Shown in pieces: positions 1 through 8,419 of a stretch of DNA of 34,115 nucleotides. Each line of letters begins with the position of its first letter. The stretch's first letter is position 1. This DNA comes from Propionigenium maris DSM 9537 (GTDB lineage: Bacteria > Fusobacteriota > Fusobacteriia > Fusobacteriales > Fusobacteriaceae): NCBI RefSeq assembly GCF_027925155.1, contig NZ_BSDY01000028.1, positions 1 through 34,115 on the forward strand, read 5' to 3'. The position numbers and the translations under genes are program-made. Under the pieces are notes generated by a model that searched no databases, was not told the origin of the DNA, and worked only from the letters and a program-made list of their open reading frames with translations.

Positions 1-97
1 TCTCCAATAATCAAAGAAGTATTTTGAAAGAATTTGTTTTAAGGGTTTATTTAAAGAACTCATCCCTATATGGTATCAAACTTGCAAGTACAAAAAA

Positions 98-122
98 AGC
101 TGCCCGTAGGCAGCTACTTTTT
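98..122. terminator. Rho-independent terminator, likely bidirectional
   Basis: Perfect 7-bp stem AGCTGCC / GGCAGCT (98-104 with 109-115) and a four-base loop, with an A-run before it and a T-rich run after it. It can stop transcription arriving from left of the window on the plus strand. No gene start or recognisable gene body lies in 1-240; an open frame from base 3 to 144 runs through this hairpin and is not convincing. Confidence 0.6.
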
Positions 123-241
123 ATTTGCAGTTTATCCTCTAATTAAATAGCAAGAAAAAAACTGTCATATGAACTATCTATATAAGGGAAGGTGCTGATA
201 ATTCCTCTATCCATTTATAAATTGAGCAAAAAAATAAAAAG

Positions 242-264
242 GGTTACAGGATCTTCCTGTAACC
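242..264 (-). terminator. Terminator of the 62-aa gene
   Basis: Nine-base-pair perfect stem GGTTACAGG / CCTGTAACC around a five-base loop, just downstream of the stop codon of the minus-strand gene at 271-459. On the minus strand it is followed by a T-rich run (complement of 230-241). Confidence 0.75.
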
Positions 265-270
265 GTAAAA

Positions 271-459
271 TTAGAACTTTCTTATCATTCTGTCATAACA
301 TAGGAACTCATAACCGCTAAGTACGTCTCTGTAGTTGTAGAGAAGGTTTCTAGTATCCTCTAAGTTTATGATGGAGTCCTCATTAATAAGGTTCTCCTGG
401 ATATTTTTAAAGTGTTCCACAATATATACTCTTCTTTTTATTCTGTTAATAATACTCAT
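271..459 (-). CDS. Hypothetical 62-aa protein
   Basis: I do not recognise the family. The 62-residue product starts MSIINRIKRR, is rich in Arg, Asn, Ile and Tyr, has no signal peptide, no membrane segment and no cysteine pair, and is probably cytoplasmic. The start is supported by a GAGGTAA ribosome site about 7 bases upstream of the ATG. A strong terminator follows directly. Upstream on the same strand are a short palindrome (GGGCAT/ATGCCC, 485-496) and then the terminator of the candidate structured RNA at 517-721. The gene could therefore be an independent unit, or it could lie downstream of a terminator-controlled leader. No function can be inferred. Confidence 0.6.
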   Translation of the reverse strand: MSIINRIKRRVYIVEHFKNIQENLINEDSIINLEDTRNLLYNYRDVLSGYEFLCYDRMIRKF

Positions 460-516
460 ATCTGCTTACCTCGCTTGTATCAAAGGGCATAATGCCCACA
501 ATAATCATTTGCCAAT

Positions 517-538
517 AAAAAAAACTACATAAGTAGTT
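517..538 (-). terminator. Terminator of the structured RNA
   Basis: On the minus strand the stem AACTAC / GTAGTT (523-528 with 533-538, four-base loop) is followed by eight T residues. It marks the 3' end of the transcript that starts near 721. Confidence 0.75.
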
Positions 539-721
539 AAAGTTAAGTCAATTGATTTGCAATGAGAGGATCACCCTCTCCGGAAATTGTTGCATAAATC
601 GATGTACTTTCCCTTAACTTTCGGGTTGTGTAAAACATAATCTCTGGGAACGTCTTCCCCGGTTGTTAAAGATAAAATCTTACCTTATCTTCCGAACAAA
701 AATCAACTTCATCCGGAAAGA
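517..721 (-). ncRNA. Candidate ~205-nt structured non-coding RNA
   Basis: A consensus-quality promoter (728-756) fires into this minus-strand segment and a canonical terminator ends it, with no open reading frame between. The predicted transcript contains several stems that can be read by eye: AAGATAA/TTATCTT with a nine-base loop, GGGAA/TTCCC, GAGAGG/CCTCTC, an outer GCAA/TTGC, and a possible closing helix between the 5' and 3' portions (AAGT plus TGATTT with AAATCA plus ACTT). The segment TTTCCGGA occurs near both ends and both copies can pair with the internal TTCGGAA, so two alternative folds are possible. Length and closing helix fit 6S RNA, but I cannot match a 6S consensus. A cis-acting leader for the 62-aa gene is the alternative. 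Confidence 0.6.
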
Positions 722-727
722 AAACTA

Positions 728-756
728 ATTATAACACCCATATGACAAAAAGTCAA
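728..756 (-). promoter_or_regulatory. Strong sigma-70 promoter of the structured RNA
   Basis: On the minus strand, -35 TTGACT (751-756), a 17-bp spacer and a perfect -10 TATAAT (728-733). Transcription should start near 721. This is among the strongest promoters visible in the window and drives no protein directly. Confidence 0.85.
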
Positions 757-810
757 ACACTTTTTATCTGCCAAGTGTCCTAAAAGCAGACTCCGAGCAA
801 TAGAGTACAC

Positions 811-838
811 AAAAGGAATGGAAAAATCCATCCCTTTT
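811..838 (-). terminator. Hairpin after the 99-aa gene
   Basis: Imperfect stem AAAAGG..ATGGA / TCCAT..CCTTTT with a one-base mismatch and a four-base A loop, 16 bases after the stop of the 854-1153 gene. The T-run on the minus strand is short, so efficiency is uncertain. Confidence 0.45.
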
Positions 839-853
839 AAGTTTTTAAATCTT

Positions 854-1153
854 CTATTTTTTCTCGAATATATCCACCTTGGGAACCTCTATCCAATCCT
901 CTGCTAACATAATATAGATAGAGACCTCTGAAAGGGGGAGCCCAGCCATATCCACAGCCTCCTCCTCTTCATCCTCCTCGAATTTTTCCAGCCAGAGAAC
1001 TGTTTCCTCCACCCCGGGGTTTCGTCCCTGGGTAGTGGTGAAGTAGTAGTTGTCTGGAGTATAGAAATCCACATAACCGTTTTCATCGATATTTATACTG
1101 GTAACTTCCGTTTCAATAACAATTTCCTCATTCATTGTAAACTTTACTTTCAT
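854..1153 (-). CDS. Hypothetical acidic 99-aa protein
   Basis: Family not recognised. The 99-residue product is strongly acidic, with an Asp/Glu-rich stretch around residues 60-66, no signal peptide and no membrane segment, so a small cytoplasmic protein is likely. The N-terminal half alternates hydrophobic and charged residues as in a small beta-sheet fold. The ATG is preceded by a G-rich ribosome site (AGGGGGG) and, further upstream, by an excellent promoter at 1193-1221. It appears to be monocistronic, ending at a weak hairpin at 811-838. Confidence 0.65.
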   Translation of the reverse strand: MKVKFTMNEEIVIETEVTSINIDENGYVDFYTPDNYYFTTTQGRNPGVEETVLWLEKFEEDEEEEAVDMAGLPLSEVSIYIMLAEDWIEVPKVDIFEKK

Positions 1154-1192
1154 AAGAATCCCCCCTGTAAAGATCGTCCTCTCTTTATCTGG

Positions 1193-1221
1193 ATTATAAC
1201 TCTGAAGTATGGAGAAGTCAA
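1193..1221 (-). promoter_or_regulatory. Promoter of the 99-aa gene
   Basis: Minus-strand -35 TTGACT (1216-1221), 17-bp spacer, -10 TATAAT (1193-1198), about 40 bases before the ATG of the 854-1153 gene. Confidence 0.8.
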
Positions 1222-1239
1222 AGCAGTATGTTCCAGGGA

Positions 1240-1317
1240 CTATAGCTGTTCAGTCATATACTGGACTATAAGGGAAACAACTACAACTACAGTGGAGACT
1301 ATAAACCCAAGGATCAT
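1240..1317 (-). CDS. Possible 25-aa single-span membrane peptide
   Basis: A 25-codon frame encodes a peptide that is nearly one transmembrane helix (MILGFIVSTVVVVVSLIV, then a short polar tail). It is preceded by a run of seven G residues 7 bases before the ATG, similar in style to the ribosome site of the neighbouring 99-aa gene. No clear promoter is seen. A longer 88-codon frame through the same stop (from 1506) has no ribosome site. The region is GC-rich, so frames stay open by chance; this call is weak. Confidence 0.2.
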   Translation of the reverse strand: MILGFIVSTVVVVVSLIVQYMTEQL

Positions 1318-1496
1318 AGGTGCACCCCCCCGATCTGAACCTCTACTGAGGGAAGGGGGAGCTGGAACCAGGAGGAGGTTTAAAGGGGAACCCCATCTCA
1401 GGGAAGTGAATATATGGGAGTTTATGGAGTATTTCAGGGAAAAAATAACCTGATATCCCTTCTTCCTTTGAAGGTCAAAAGAAATGGATGAAACCA

Positions 1497-1526
1497 TTGA
1501 TGACATTGAAACTACTGTGCTATAAT
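1497..1526 (+). promoter_or_regulatory. polA promoter
   Basis: -35 TTGATG (1497-1502), 18-bp spacer, perfect -10 TATAAT (1521-1526) with an extended -10 TGC directly before it. The ribosome site AAGGAG (1548-1553) lies 7 bases before the polA ATG. Confidence 0.75.
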
Positions 1527-1560
1527 ATGGTGATAAATTATGGAAAAAAGGAGATAATCC

Positions 1561-4290
1561 ATGAAGAAAGCAGTACTCTTAGATGTAAGTGCAATTATGT
1601 ACAGAGCTTTTTATGCTCATATGAACTTTAGAACAAAGGGGGAGCCCACAGGGGCTATTTTTGGTTTTACCAATACCCTTCTTGCAGTAATAGATGAATT
1701 TAAACCAGATTATATAGGTGCTGCTTTTGATGTGAAGAGAAATACCCTGAAGAGAAGTGAGAAGTTTGAGGGATATAAGGCTGAGAGAAAACCCATGCCA
1801 GATGACCTGAGAGCACAGGTTCCAAGGATCGAGGAGGTTTTAGACGGTTTTGGTGTGGAAAAATATAAGGTAGAGGGACATGAGGCAGATGATGTGCTGG
1901 GAACCCTTGCCAAGAAACTCTCCGAGGAGGGAGTAGAGGTATATATCATAACCGGGGATAAGGACCTCTCCCAGGTACTGGATGAAAATATAAATATCGC
2001 CCTTCTGGGAAAGGGAGACGGAAAATCGAGATTTAAGGTACTCTCCACAGATGAGGATGTAAAGGAGCAGCTTGGAGTGGGGCCTACAGATATTCCAGAC
2101 CTCTTTGGACTTATCGGGGATGCCAGCGATGGTATTCCGGGAGTAAGAAAGGTAGGAGTAAAGAAAGCTGTACCTATGCTTGAAAAATACGGGAACCTTG
2201 AGGGAATCTATGAGAACCTGGATAAGCTTGTGGAGCTTCCGGGAATCGGAAAGGGCCTTGTAAAGAATATAGAGGAGGACAGGGAGATGGCTTTCCTGAG
2301 TCGTGACCTGGCCACTATAGATGTAGATGTACCTCTGGACTACCACCTGGACATCATGTCCCACGGGATAGAAAATGATAAGCTCTACGCTCTCTTTAAG
2401 GAGCTGGAGTTCAGAGTACTCATTAAAAAACTGGGACTGAAGGAGAAGGCAGAGGAGGCAAAGACTGCTGCCCCTGCGGAAAACCATTCGGCTCAGCTGA
2501 ACCTCTTTGGGATGATGGGAGGAGGAGCCCAGGCTCCTGCAGCGGAGGAAACTCCAGAGACTACCATCATAATAAGGGAGAAGACTCACTTTGATGAGAT
2601 GGTAAAAAAAGCAGTATCGGAAGGCAGAGCAGCTATAATAATGGGAGAGGCAGGTATGGCTGTATCTCTCAAGAGGAGCTGCTACTATGTGCCTCTGCAC
2701 CACGACTATATAGGGGCTAATAATATCCCTAAGGAACTTATGGTGGAGTTTCTTGCCCATGAGAAGGTAGAGTTTATCTCATATAAGTTTAAGGATATCC
2801 TAAAAGCAGGGTATGGGGTAAAAAATATCTCCTTCGATGCAATGATAGCTTACTATCTGCTCACAGCCCACACAAAGGAGGAGGTAGACCAGCTTATCTA
2901 CAATGAAACTGGAGAGGAGCTTGAGAGCTACAAGGATGTCTTTGGTAAGGAGGAGCCTGGTAAGGTCGATATAGAGAAGATGGGAGAGTTTCTAATAAAG
3001 AGAAGCAGAGGAGTCTACGACCTGGCAGAGGAGCTGGAGGAGAGACTCAAGGAGGAGGATCTTACAAGCCTCTACAAGGAGATAGAGATGCCCCTTATGC
3101 CGATCCTTGCTCAGATGGAGATGACGGGAATCGCAATAGATCCAGCCTACTTTGAGAGCTTCGGTGAGGAGCTAAAGGTAAAGCTGGAGGAGCTGAAGAA
3201 GAGTATCTATGAGATAGCCGAAGAGGGGTTTAACCTAAACTCCCCTAAGCAGCTGGGAGAGATACTCTTTATGAAGCTCAACATAGACACAACTGGTGTA
3301 AAGAAGACCAAAACGGGATACTCTACAAATGTAGATGTTCTTGAGTACCTGAGAGACAGGGGAGAGAAGATAGCCGAGTATATACTGGAGTACAGGAAGC
3401 TGGCTAAGCTGAGCTCTACCTATGTAGAGGCTCTTCCTAAGCTTGTGGACAGGGAGAACAGACTGCACACTACATTTAACCAGACGGGAACAACTACCGG
3501 AAGACTTTCATCTTCCAACCCAAACCTTCAGAATATACCGGTAAAAACAGATGAGGGAATAAGGATAAGACAGGGGTTTGTGGCTAAACCGGGATATAAG
3601 CTCCTTGCACTGGACTACTCTCAGATAGAGCTGAGAGTACTGGCTGAGATCTCTAGAGATGAAAATCTTATGGGTGCATACAGGGATCACCTGGATCTCC
3701 ACGCTCTTACTGCCCAGAGGATCTTCGATTTAGAAGAGGGGGAAGAGGTAACAAGAGAGCAGAGAACCATGGCTAAGATTGTAAACTTCAGTATCATCTA
3801 TGGAAAGACAGCCTTTGGACTGGCTAAGGAGCTTTCCATAACCCAGAAGGATGCCAAGGAGTATATAGCCAGATACTTTGCCCAGTATCCAAAGGTAAAG
3901 GAGCTGGAGGAGAGCATCATAGCTGACGCAGAGGAAAAGGGATATGTAAAAACCCTCTTTGGAAGAAAGAGAAGAGTAGATGGAATTACAGCCAAGAACA
4001 ACAATATAAAGAAGCAGGCTGAGAGGATGGCTGTGAATACAGTGATCCAGGGAACAGCTGCAGATATACTTAAGAAGGTAATGATAGAGGTAGCCAAGGT
4101 AATAGAGGGGAAGGATGATATAACTCTGAACCTGCAGGTACACGATGAACTTATCTTTGAGGTAAAGGATGAAAAAGCTGCAGAGTATGCAGAGATTATA
4201 AAAAAGGTCATGGAGGAGAGCATAAGCTTTGAAGGAGTGGAGCTTGAGGCAAATGTGGCCATAGGAAGTAACTGGGCAGAAGCCAAGTAA
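1561..4290 (+). CDS. polA: DNA polymerase I
   Basis: Family A DNA polymerase, 909 residues, full length; it fills gaps and removes RNA primers during replication and repair. Residues 1-290 are the 5' nuclease: DVSAIMYRAFYA at the start, EADDVLGTLA, TGDKDLSQVL and GDASDGIPGV. Residues 510-909 are the polymerase: motif A DYSQIELRV (catalytic D685), motif B RTMAKIVNFSIIYG (735-748), motif C VHDELIFEV (D862). The middle domain (about 330-510) keeps the shape of the 3'-5' exonuclease, but the Asp-x-Glu of Exo I is absent (IIMGEAGMAV) and the Exo III Tyr-x3-Asp is not preserved, so proofreading is probably lost, as in Bacillus stearothermophilus and Thermus enzymes. First gene of a run with whiA, ribF and scpA. 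Confidence 0.98.
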   Translation: MKKAVLLDVSAIMYRAFYAHMNFRTKGEPTGAIFGFTNTLLAVIDEFKPDYIGAAFDVKRNTLKRSEKFEGYKAERKPMPDDLRAQVPRIEEVLDGFGVEKYKVEGHEADDVLGTLAKKLSEEGVEVYIITGDKDLSQVLDENINIALLGKGDGKSRFKVLSTDEDVKEQLGVGPTDIPDLFGLIGDASDGIPGVRKVGVKKAVPMLEKYGNLEGIYENLDKLVELPGIGKGLVKNIEEDREMAFLSRDLATIDVDVPLDYHLDIMSHGIENDKLYALFKELEFRVLIKKLGLKEKAEEAKTAAPAENHSAQLNLFGMMGGGAQAPAAEETPETTIIIREKTHFDEMVKKAVSEGRAAIIMGEAGMAVSLKRSCYYVPLHHDYIGANNIPKELMVEFLAHEKVEFISYKFKDILKAGYGVKNISFDAMIAYYLLTAHTKEEVDQLIYNETGEELESYKDVFGKEEPGKVDIEKMGEFLIKRSRGVYDLAEELEERLKEEDLTSLYKEIEMPLMPILAQMEMTGIAIDPAYFESFGEELKVKLEELKKSIYEIAEEGFNLNSPKQLGEILFMKLNIDTTGVKKTKTGYSTNVDVLEYLRDRGEKIAEYILEYRKLAKLSSTYVEALPKLVDRENRLHTTFNQTGTTTGRLSSSNPNLQNIPVKTDEGIRIRQGFVAKPGYKLLALDYSQIELRVLAEISRDENLMGAYRDHLDLHALTAQRIFDLEEGEEVTREQRTMAKIVNFSIIYGKTAFGLAKELSITQKDAKEYIARYFAQYPKVKELEESIIADAEEKGYVKTLFGRKRRVDGITAKNNNIKKQAERMAVNTVIQGTAADILKKVMIEVAKVIEGKDDITLNLQVHDELIFEVKDEKAAEYAEIIKKVMEESISFEGVELEANVAIGSNWAEAK

Positions 4291-4304
4291 GTAAGGAGGC
4301 GATG

Positions 4305-5210
4305 ATGTCATATACACATCAGGTAAAAGAGGAGATACTGAAGAAGCCTGTGGAATCCTCTGAGGAGAAGATGCTGGAAGTATTTGCTTTTTTAAAGTCA
4401 AAGAGCTCATTCTTAGAGGACAGGATAGAGCTAAGACTTGAAAATAAGGATCTGGCAGAAAGGGTCTACGGTTTTTTAAGGGAACTGGTGAGCCTAAAGA
4501 TATTTATCAAGTACTCAACAAGCAGAAGGTTTGGAGAGCATAATGTATATATAATTACCATCCCCAGGCAGGCAGGGTATAATGCCTTTGTAGGCCTAAT
4601 GGATGAGTATGAGAAGAAGGATTTTTCTGATATAGAGGCGGAGCTTCGTGGATTTTTGAGAGGGGTATTCCTTGGGTGCGGTTATATAAAATCTCCAGAT
4701 AAGGAGTATGCCCTGGACTTCTTCATAGATGATGAGAGTACAGGAGAAAAGGTCTATGAGCTCCTAAAGCTCAAGGAGAAGAGGGTTTCTAAGACCAAGA
4801 AGAGAAATAAACACCTTGTATATCTGAGAAATTCAGAGGATATCATGGATATCATGGTGATGATAGGGTCCCTTCAGGAGTTCTTCAAGTATGAAGAGGT
4901 AATTATGATGAAGGAGCTGAAGAATAAAACTATCAGGGAGATGAATTGGGAGGTAGCCAATGAAACCAAGTCCCTGGATACTGGTAAAAAGCAGATAAAA
5001 ATGATAGACTATATTTCAGAACATACAGGGCTTCAGAATCTCAGTTCCGTACTGGAGGAGGTAGCTAAGCTCAGGGTTAAAAACCCAGAGGCTTCCCTCA
5101 CGGAACTGGCAGAGATGATAGGTATATCCAAGTCGGGAGTAAGAAACAGGTTCAGAAGGATAGAGCAGATCTATAAGGAGCTCGTGGAAAAAAATAAGTC
5201 ACAGAACTGA
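4305..5210 (+). CDS. whiA: DNA-binding protein WhiA
   Basis: WhiA-family protein, 301 residues, with the two-domain layout known for the family: an N-terminal LAGLIDADG-like region (FLRGVFLGCGYI at about 115-126; no nuclease activity is known for WhiA) and a C-terminal helix-turn-helix (SLTELAEMIGISKSGVRNRF, about 262-281). In actinomycetes and Bacillus, WhiA influences sporulation or cell division; its role in this lineage is unknown. Two ATG codons lie in tandem at 4302 and 4305. The ribosome site AAGGAGG ends at 4299, which places the second at a workable distance, and MSYTHQVKEEI matches the usual WhiA start. It begins 14 bases after the polA stop, so co-transcription is likely. Confidence 0.93.
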   Translation: MSYTHQVKEEILKKPVESSEEKMLEVFAFLKSKSSFLEDRIELRLENKDLAERVYGFLRELVSLKIFIKYSTSRRFGEHNVYIITIPRQAGYNAFVGLMDEYEKKDFSDIEAELRGFLRGVFLGCGYIKSPDKEYALDFFIDDESTGEKVYELLKLKEKRVSKTKKRNKHLVYLRNSEDIMDIMVMIGSLQEFFKYEEVIMMKELKNKTIREMNWEVANETKSLDTGKKQIKMIDYISEHTGLQNLSSVLEEVAKLRVKNPEASLTELAEMIGISKSGVRNRFRRIEQIYKELVEKNKSQN

Positions 5211-5222
5211 TAGCGAGGAATT

Positions 5223-6170
5223 ATGAAGATAATAGACAACATATTTACAGAAGACATAAAGGTATCAAATACCTATGTGGCAATAGGTTCCTTTGACGGT
5301 ATTCACCACGGACACAGAGAGGTTATACAGGGAGCAGTGAACAAAGCAAAGGAGAACGGGGGGAAGTCTCTAGTCTTTACCTTTGCCAACCATCCCCTAG
5401 AAATTGTAAATAAGGATATCGCTCCAAGACTGATAAACTCCAAGGAGGAAAAGATCCATGTGCTGGAGAAGCTAGGGGTGGACTATGTGGTATTTCAGCC
5501 CTTTGACAAGCAGTTTGCACACATAAGCCCCCTTGACTTTGTGGAGGATCTTCTCCACGAAAAGCTAGGAGCCAGAGAGGTATTTGTGGGATTTAACTTC
5601 TCCTTTGGAGAGGGGGGAGCTGCAAAGACCAAGGATCTCAAGGATCTGGGGAAGGCTGTTGGAATAGAGGTGAATGAGATAAAGCCTGTAAAGAAAAACG
5701 ACCAGGTAATAAGCTCCACCCTCATAAGGAGACTCATAAGTGAAGGTAAGCTCGATGAGGTGGAGAAGTTTCTGGGATATCCTGTATTTATTATAGGAGA
5801 GGTAGTCCATGGAAAGAAGCTGGGTAGGAAGATGGGATTCCCCACTGCCAACCTGAGTATATTAAATAAGGTCTATCCTCCCTTTGGGCTCTATGGGGCC
5901 AAGGTAAGGGTAGAGGGAGAGGACTTTGAGAGGGATGCAGTGGTTAACATCGGGAAGAACCCCACACTGAAGCCAGGGGAGCAGAGTATAGAGGTCCATA
6001 TCCTGGATTTTGATGAGTATATCTATGGAAAGAAGATATACCTGAAGCTCAAGAAGTATCTCAGAGAGGAGAAAAAGTTTTCCTCTATGGAGGAGCTGAG
6101 GGAAGCCATAAAAAATGATGTACTCATGTGGAAGGAGTATGTAAAAGAGGTAGAAGATGGAGGAAATTAA
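5223..6170 (+). CDS. ribF: Bifunctional riboflavin kinase / FAD synthetase
   Basis: RibF makes FMN from riboflavin and ATP and then adenylates FMN to FAD in the cytoplasm. The 315-residue length is typical. N-terminal nucleotidyltransferase: IGSFDGIHHGH (21-31) and SSTLIRR (164-170). C-terminal riboflavin kinase: KLGRKMGFPTANL (199-211), with PTAN at 207-210, and NIGKNPTL further on. The start has a GAGG ribosome site at 5215-5218. It follows whiA by 12 bases and its last 14 bases overlap the start of scpA, which suggests translational coupling in one operon. Confidence 0.96.
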   Translation: MKIIDNIFTEDIKVSNTYVAIGSFDGIHHGHREVIQGAVNKAKENGGKSLVFTFANHPLEIVNKDIAPRLINSKEEKIHVLEKLGVDYVVFQPFDKQFAHISPLDFVEDLLHEKLGAREVFVGFNFSFGEGGAAKTKDLKDLGKAVGIEVNEIKPVKKNDQVISSTLIRRLISEGKLDEVEKFLGYPVFIIGEVVHGKKLGRKMGFPTANLSILNKVYPPFGLYGAKVRVEGEDFERDAVVNIGKNPTLKPGEQSIEVHILDFDEYIYGKKIYLKLKKYLREEKKFSSMEELREAIKNDVLMWKEYVKEVEDGGN

Positions 6171-6831
6171 GTTAAAATTAGACAACTTTGAGGGACCTCT
6201 GGACCTTCTTCTTCACCTTCTACAAAAGAAGGAGCTGTCCATAGAGGAGATAGAGATATCTAAACTGATAGATGAGTATCTCCATGTAATCTCCAATGCC
6301 AAGAGGGACAGCCTGAATATAAAGGTGGAGTTTCTCATAATAGCCAGTGAACTGCTGGAGATCAAAGCTCTTTCCATCCTCAGCATGAGGGAGAAGGAGA
6401 AGAGAGAGGAGGAGCTTTCCAAGAGGCTGAAGGAGTATAAGTTCTTCAAGGAGATAAGTGAGAAGCTCAAGGAGATGGAGAGGGTATACAATAAGCCTTA
6501 CTCCCTGGGAGAGGGAAGAAGGATAGTTAAAACTGCCAGCAAGGAGTTTGATATACGTACCCTTACCCTGGAGGGAATCTTCAAAGCCTACAGCAAGTAT
6601 CTGGAGGACGAGGAGAAGGAGAGCCTCCATATAAATGTGGAGCAGAAGTTTACCATCAAGGAAGAGATAGATGGTATACAGGCCTTTGTAAAAAGAGCAA
6701 GGGTGAGTATCGGAAGTATCTTTGAGAGAGCTAGGTCCAGGATGCACCTTGTATATATCTTCCTTGCAGTACTGGAGCTCTATAAGAGTAACAGTATAGT
6801 TATCGAGGAAAGTGAATTAAAGTTTGTTTAG
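6157..6831 (+). CDS. scpA: Segregation and condensation protein A
   Basis: Kleisin subunit of the SMC-ScpAB condensin-like complex that organises chromosomes for segregation. The product is 224 residues, slightly short for the family. The diagnostic N-terminus is present (NFEGPLDLLLHLL, residues 8-20, then KKELSIEEIEI), followed by a charged helical middle (about 78-115) and a winged-helix-like C-terminus (SRMHLVYIFLAVLEL). It overlaps ribF by 14 bases. No scpB follows: the next gene is murJ after a hairpin and about 100 bases, so scpB must lie elsewhere. Confidence 0.93.
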   Translation: MEEIKLKLDNFEGPLDLLLHLLQKKELSIEEIEISKLIDEYLHVISNAKRDSLNIKVEFLIIASELLEIKALSILSMREKEKREEELSKRLKEYKFFKEISEKLKEMERVYNKPYSLGEGRRIVKTASKEFDIRTLTLEGIFKAYSKYLEDEEKESLHINVEQKFTIKEEIDGIQAFVKRARVSIGSIFERARSRMHLVYIFLAVLELYKSNSIVIEESELKFV

Positions 6832-6853
6832 GGTGGCTTTGTCACCCTTTCTT
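6831..6853 (+). terminator. Weak hairpin after scpA
   Basis: GGGTG / CACCC (6831-6835 with 6843-6847) directly at the scpA stop, followed by TTTCTTAAT. The stem is short and the T-run interrupted, so readthrough into murJ is likely. Confidence 0.35.
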
Positions 6854-6937
6854 AATATATAGTGAAATTAGAAACCCTTTAATTTCAGCAGATGAAGTCA
6901 GAAAAAAATTTAATTGAAGGGATGAAAGGTAGAAAAG

Positions 6938-8398
6938 ATGTTTAAAAGCGGAATACTGGTAATGATGATAACCATGGCAAGCAGGGTATTGGGGTTGTTC
7001 AGAACAATTCTTATAGCCTACTACTTTGGAGCAAGTAAGTTTACAGATGCATATTTCAGTGCATTTAAGATAAGTAACCTGTTCAGGCAGGTACTGGGAG
7101 AGGGAGCACTGGGGACGGTATTTATCCCCCTCTACAATGAAAGGGTGCAGAAGGAGGGTGAGGAGAAAGGAAAGGTCCTCATCTACTCCATCCTAAATCT
7201 TCTCTTTGTAGTGACAACCATCTTGTCTCTTTTGACGGTGATATTTTCCAAGGAGATAATAGAGATTATAGTTCGGGGATACCCTGCAGAGACAAAGGAG
7301 ATAGCTTCGGAACTTCTTAAGATAATGGCTTTCTATCTTCTCTTTATAGGGATGTCGGGAATGATAGCTGCGATACTAAATAACTTTAGGAAGTTTTTGA
7401 TCCCAGCCAGCACATCCCTTCTCTTTAATATGGCTGTGATAGCTTCAGCGAGCCTTTTTGGTAGGAGGTTTGGAATAGAAGCTCTGGCAGCAGGAGTTCT
7501 CGTTGGAGGAATACTTCAGTTTCTTGTGGTACTGCCGAGCTTCTTTAAGATAGTCAAAGGATACAGCTTTAAGATAGACTTTAAGGATCCCTACCTTAAA
7601 AGGATATTTCTGCTGCTTATACCTATGCTCCTTGGAATATTTGCAAGGCAGATAAACTCAGTGGTGGATCAGTTCTTTGCTTCCTATCTGAAATCAGGGG
7701 GAGTAACAGCCCTTGAAAATGCTACGAGACTCTATAACCTTCCCCTGGGAGTATTTGGGATATCCCTGGCTACTGTTGTGTACCCTACAATGTCCAGAGC
7801 CATGGAGAGGAAGGATTTCGATCAGGTAGAGGATAAGCTTATTAAGGGGATGAATATACTGATGTTCCTTATACTGCCATCTATGGCGGTATTTACAATG
7901 TATTCTGTAGAGGTAATAGAGCTGGTGTTCTCCAGGGGAAGGTATAGTCCAGAGGCAATACTGGTAACATCCCAGGCCCTTCTCTTCTATTCATTGGGGC
8001 TCTATTTCTATACGGGAACCCACTTAATCAGCAGGGCCTACTATGGAATGAAGAATACCAAGGATCCGGTAAAGTTTTCTATAATTTCCATCCTTATAAA
8101 CATATGTTTAAATGCCCTTCTTATAGGACCGCTGAGGCACATGGGACTGGCTCTGGCTACAGCTGTGGCTTCTGGAGTAAACTTTATCCTGCTTCTTATC
8201 TTCTTCAGGAGGAAGTACCTGAAGATAGATATAGGAAGGGTAGGAAGGTTTACTGGAATGGTAGCAGCAGCAGTTGTGATATCCATATTGGCGAGCTTTT
8301 TCATAGAGAATACAATTTTAAAGCTTGTGGCATTTTCAGCTGTCTATCTGGGAGTGTGGGCTATTCCTTTAAAGAGAAGGGGAGTAGAGATATTTTAA
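6938..8398 (+). CDS. murJ: Lipid II flippase MurJ
   Basis: MOP-superfamily integral membrane protein of 486 residues with about 14 hydrophobic helices. MurJ moves lipid-linked peptidoglycan precursor across the inner membrane. Recognisable stretches are SRVLGLFRTILIAYYFG near the N-terminus (Arg16 and Arg22 are the conserved cavity residues of the family), FRQVLGEGALGTVFIPLYNE, ARQINSVVDQFFAS, and RLYNLPLGVFGISLATVVYP. It starts about 105 bases after scpA, and the AI-2E-family permease begins 21 bases after its stop, so those two are probably co-transcribed. No clear promoter is visible directly upstream. Confidence 0.93.
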   Translation: MFKSGILVMMITMASRVLGLFRTILIAYYFGASKFTDAYFSAFKISNLFRQVLGEGALGTVFIPLYNERVQKEGEEKGKVLIYSILNLLFVVTTILSLLTVIFSKEIIEIIVRGYPAETKEIASELLKIMAFYLLFIGMSGMIAAILNNFRKFLIPASTSLLFNMAVIASASLFGRRFGIEALAAGVLVGGILQFLVVLPSFFKIVKGYSFKIDFKDPYLKRIFLLLIPMLLGIFARQINSVVDQFFASYLKSGGVTALENATRLYNLPLGVFGISLATVVYPTMSRAMERKDFDQVEDKLIKGMNILMFLILPSMAVFTMYSVEVIELVFSRGRYSPEAILVTSQALLFYSLGLYFYTGTHLISRAYYGMKNTKDPVKFSIISILINICLNALLIGPLRHMGLALATAVASGVNFILLLIFFRRKYLKIDIGRVGRFTGMVAAAVVISILASFFIENTILKLVAFSAVYLGVWAIPLKRRGVEIF

Positions 8399-8419
8399 AT
8401 GGAAGTGGAGGTTGATTCT

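Noticed and set aside
1..144. Open plus-strand frame from the window edge to a TAA at 142
   Set aside because: It runs through a perfect terminator hairpin at 98-115, has no recognisable protein motif and no visible start.
517..721. SRP RNA, RNase P or tmRNA identity for the structured RNA
   Set aside because: None of their hallmark segments (such as the GGAAGGAAGCA-type SRP loop or the RNase P GAGGAAAGUC block) is present.
1240..1506. 88-codon minus-strand frame
   Set aside because: No ribosome site at its ATG, GC-rich DNA that leaves frames open, and low-complexity Pro/Ser/Arg stretches; only the last 25 codons have a possible start signal.
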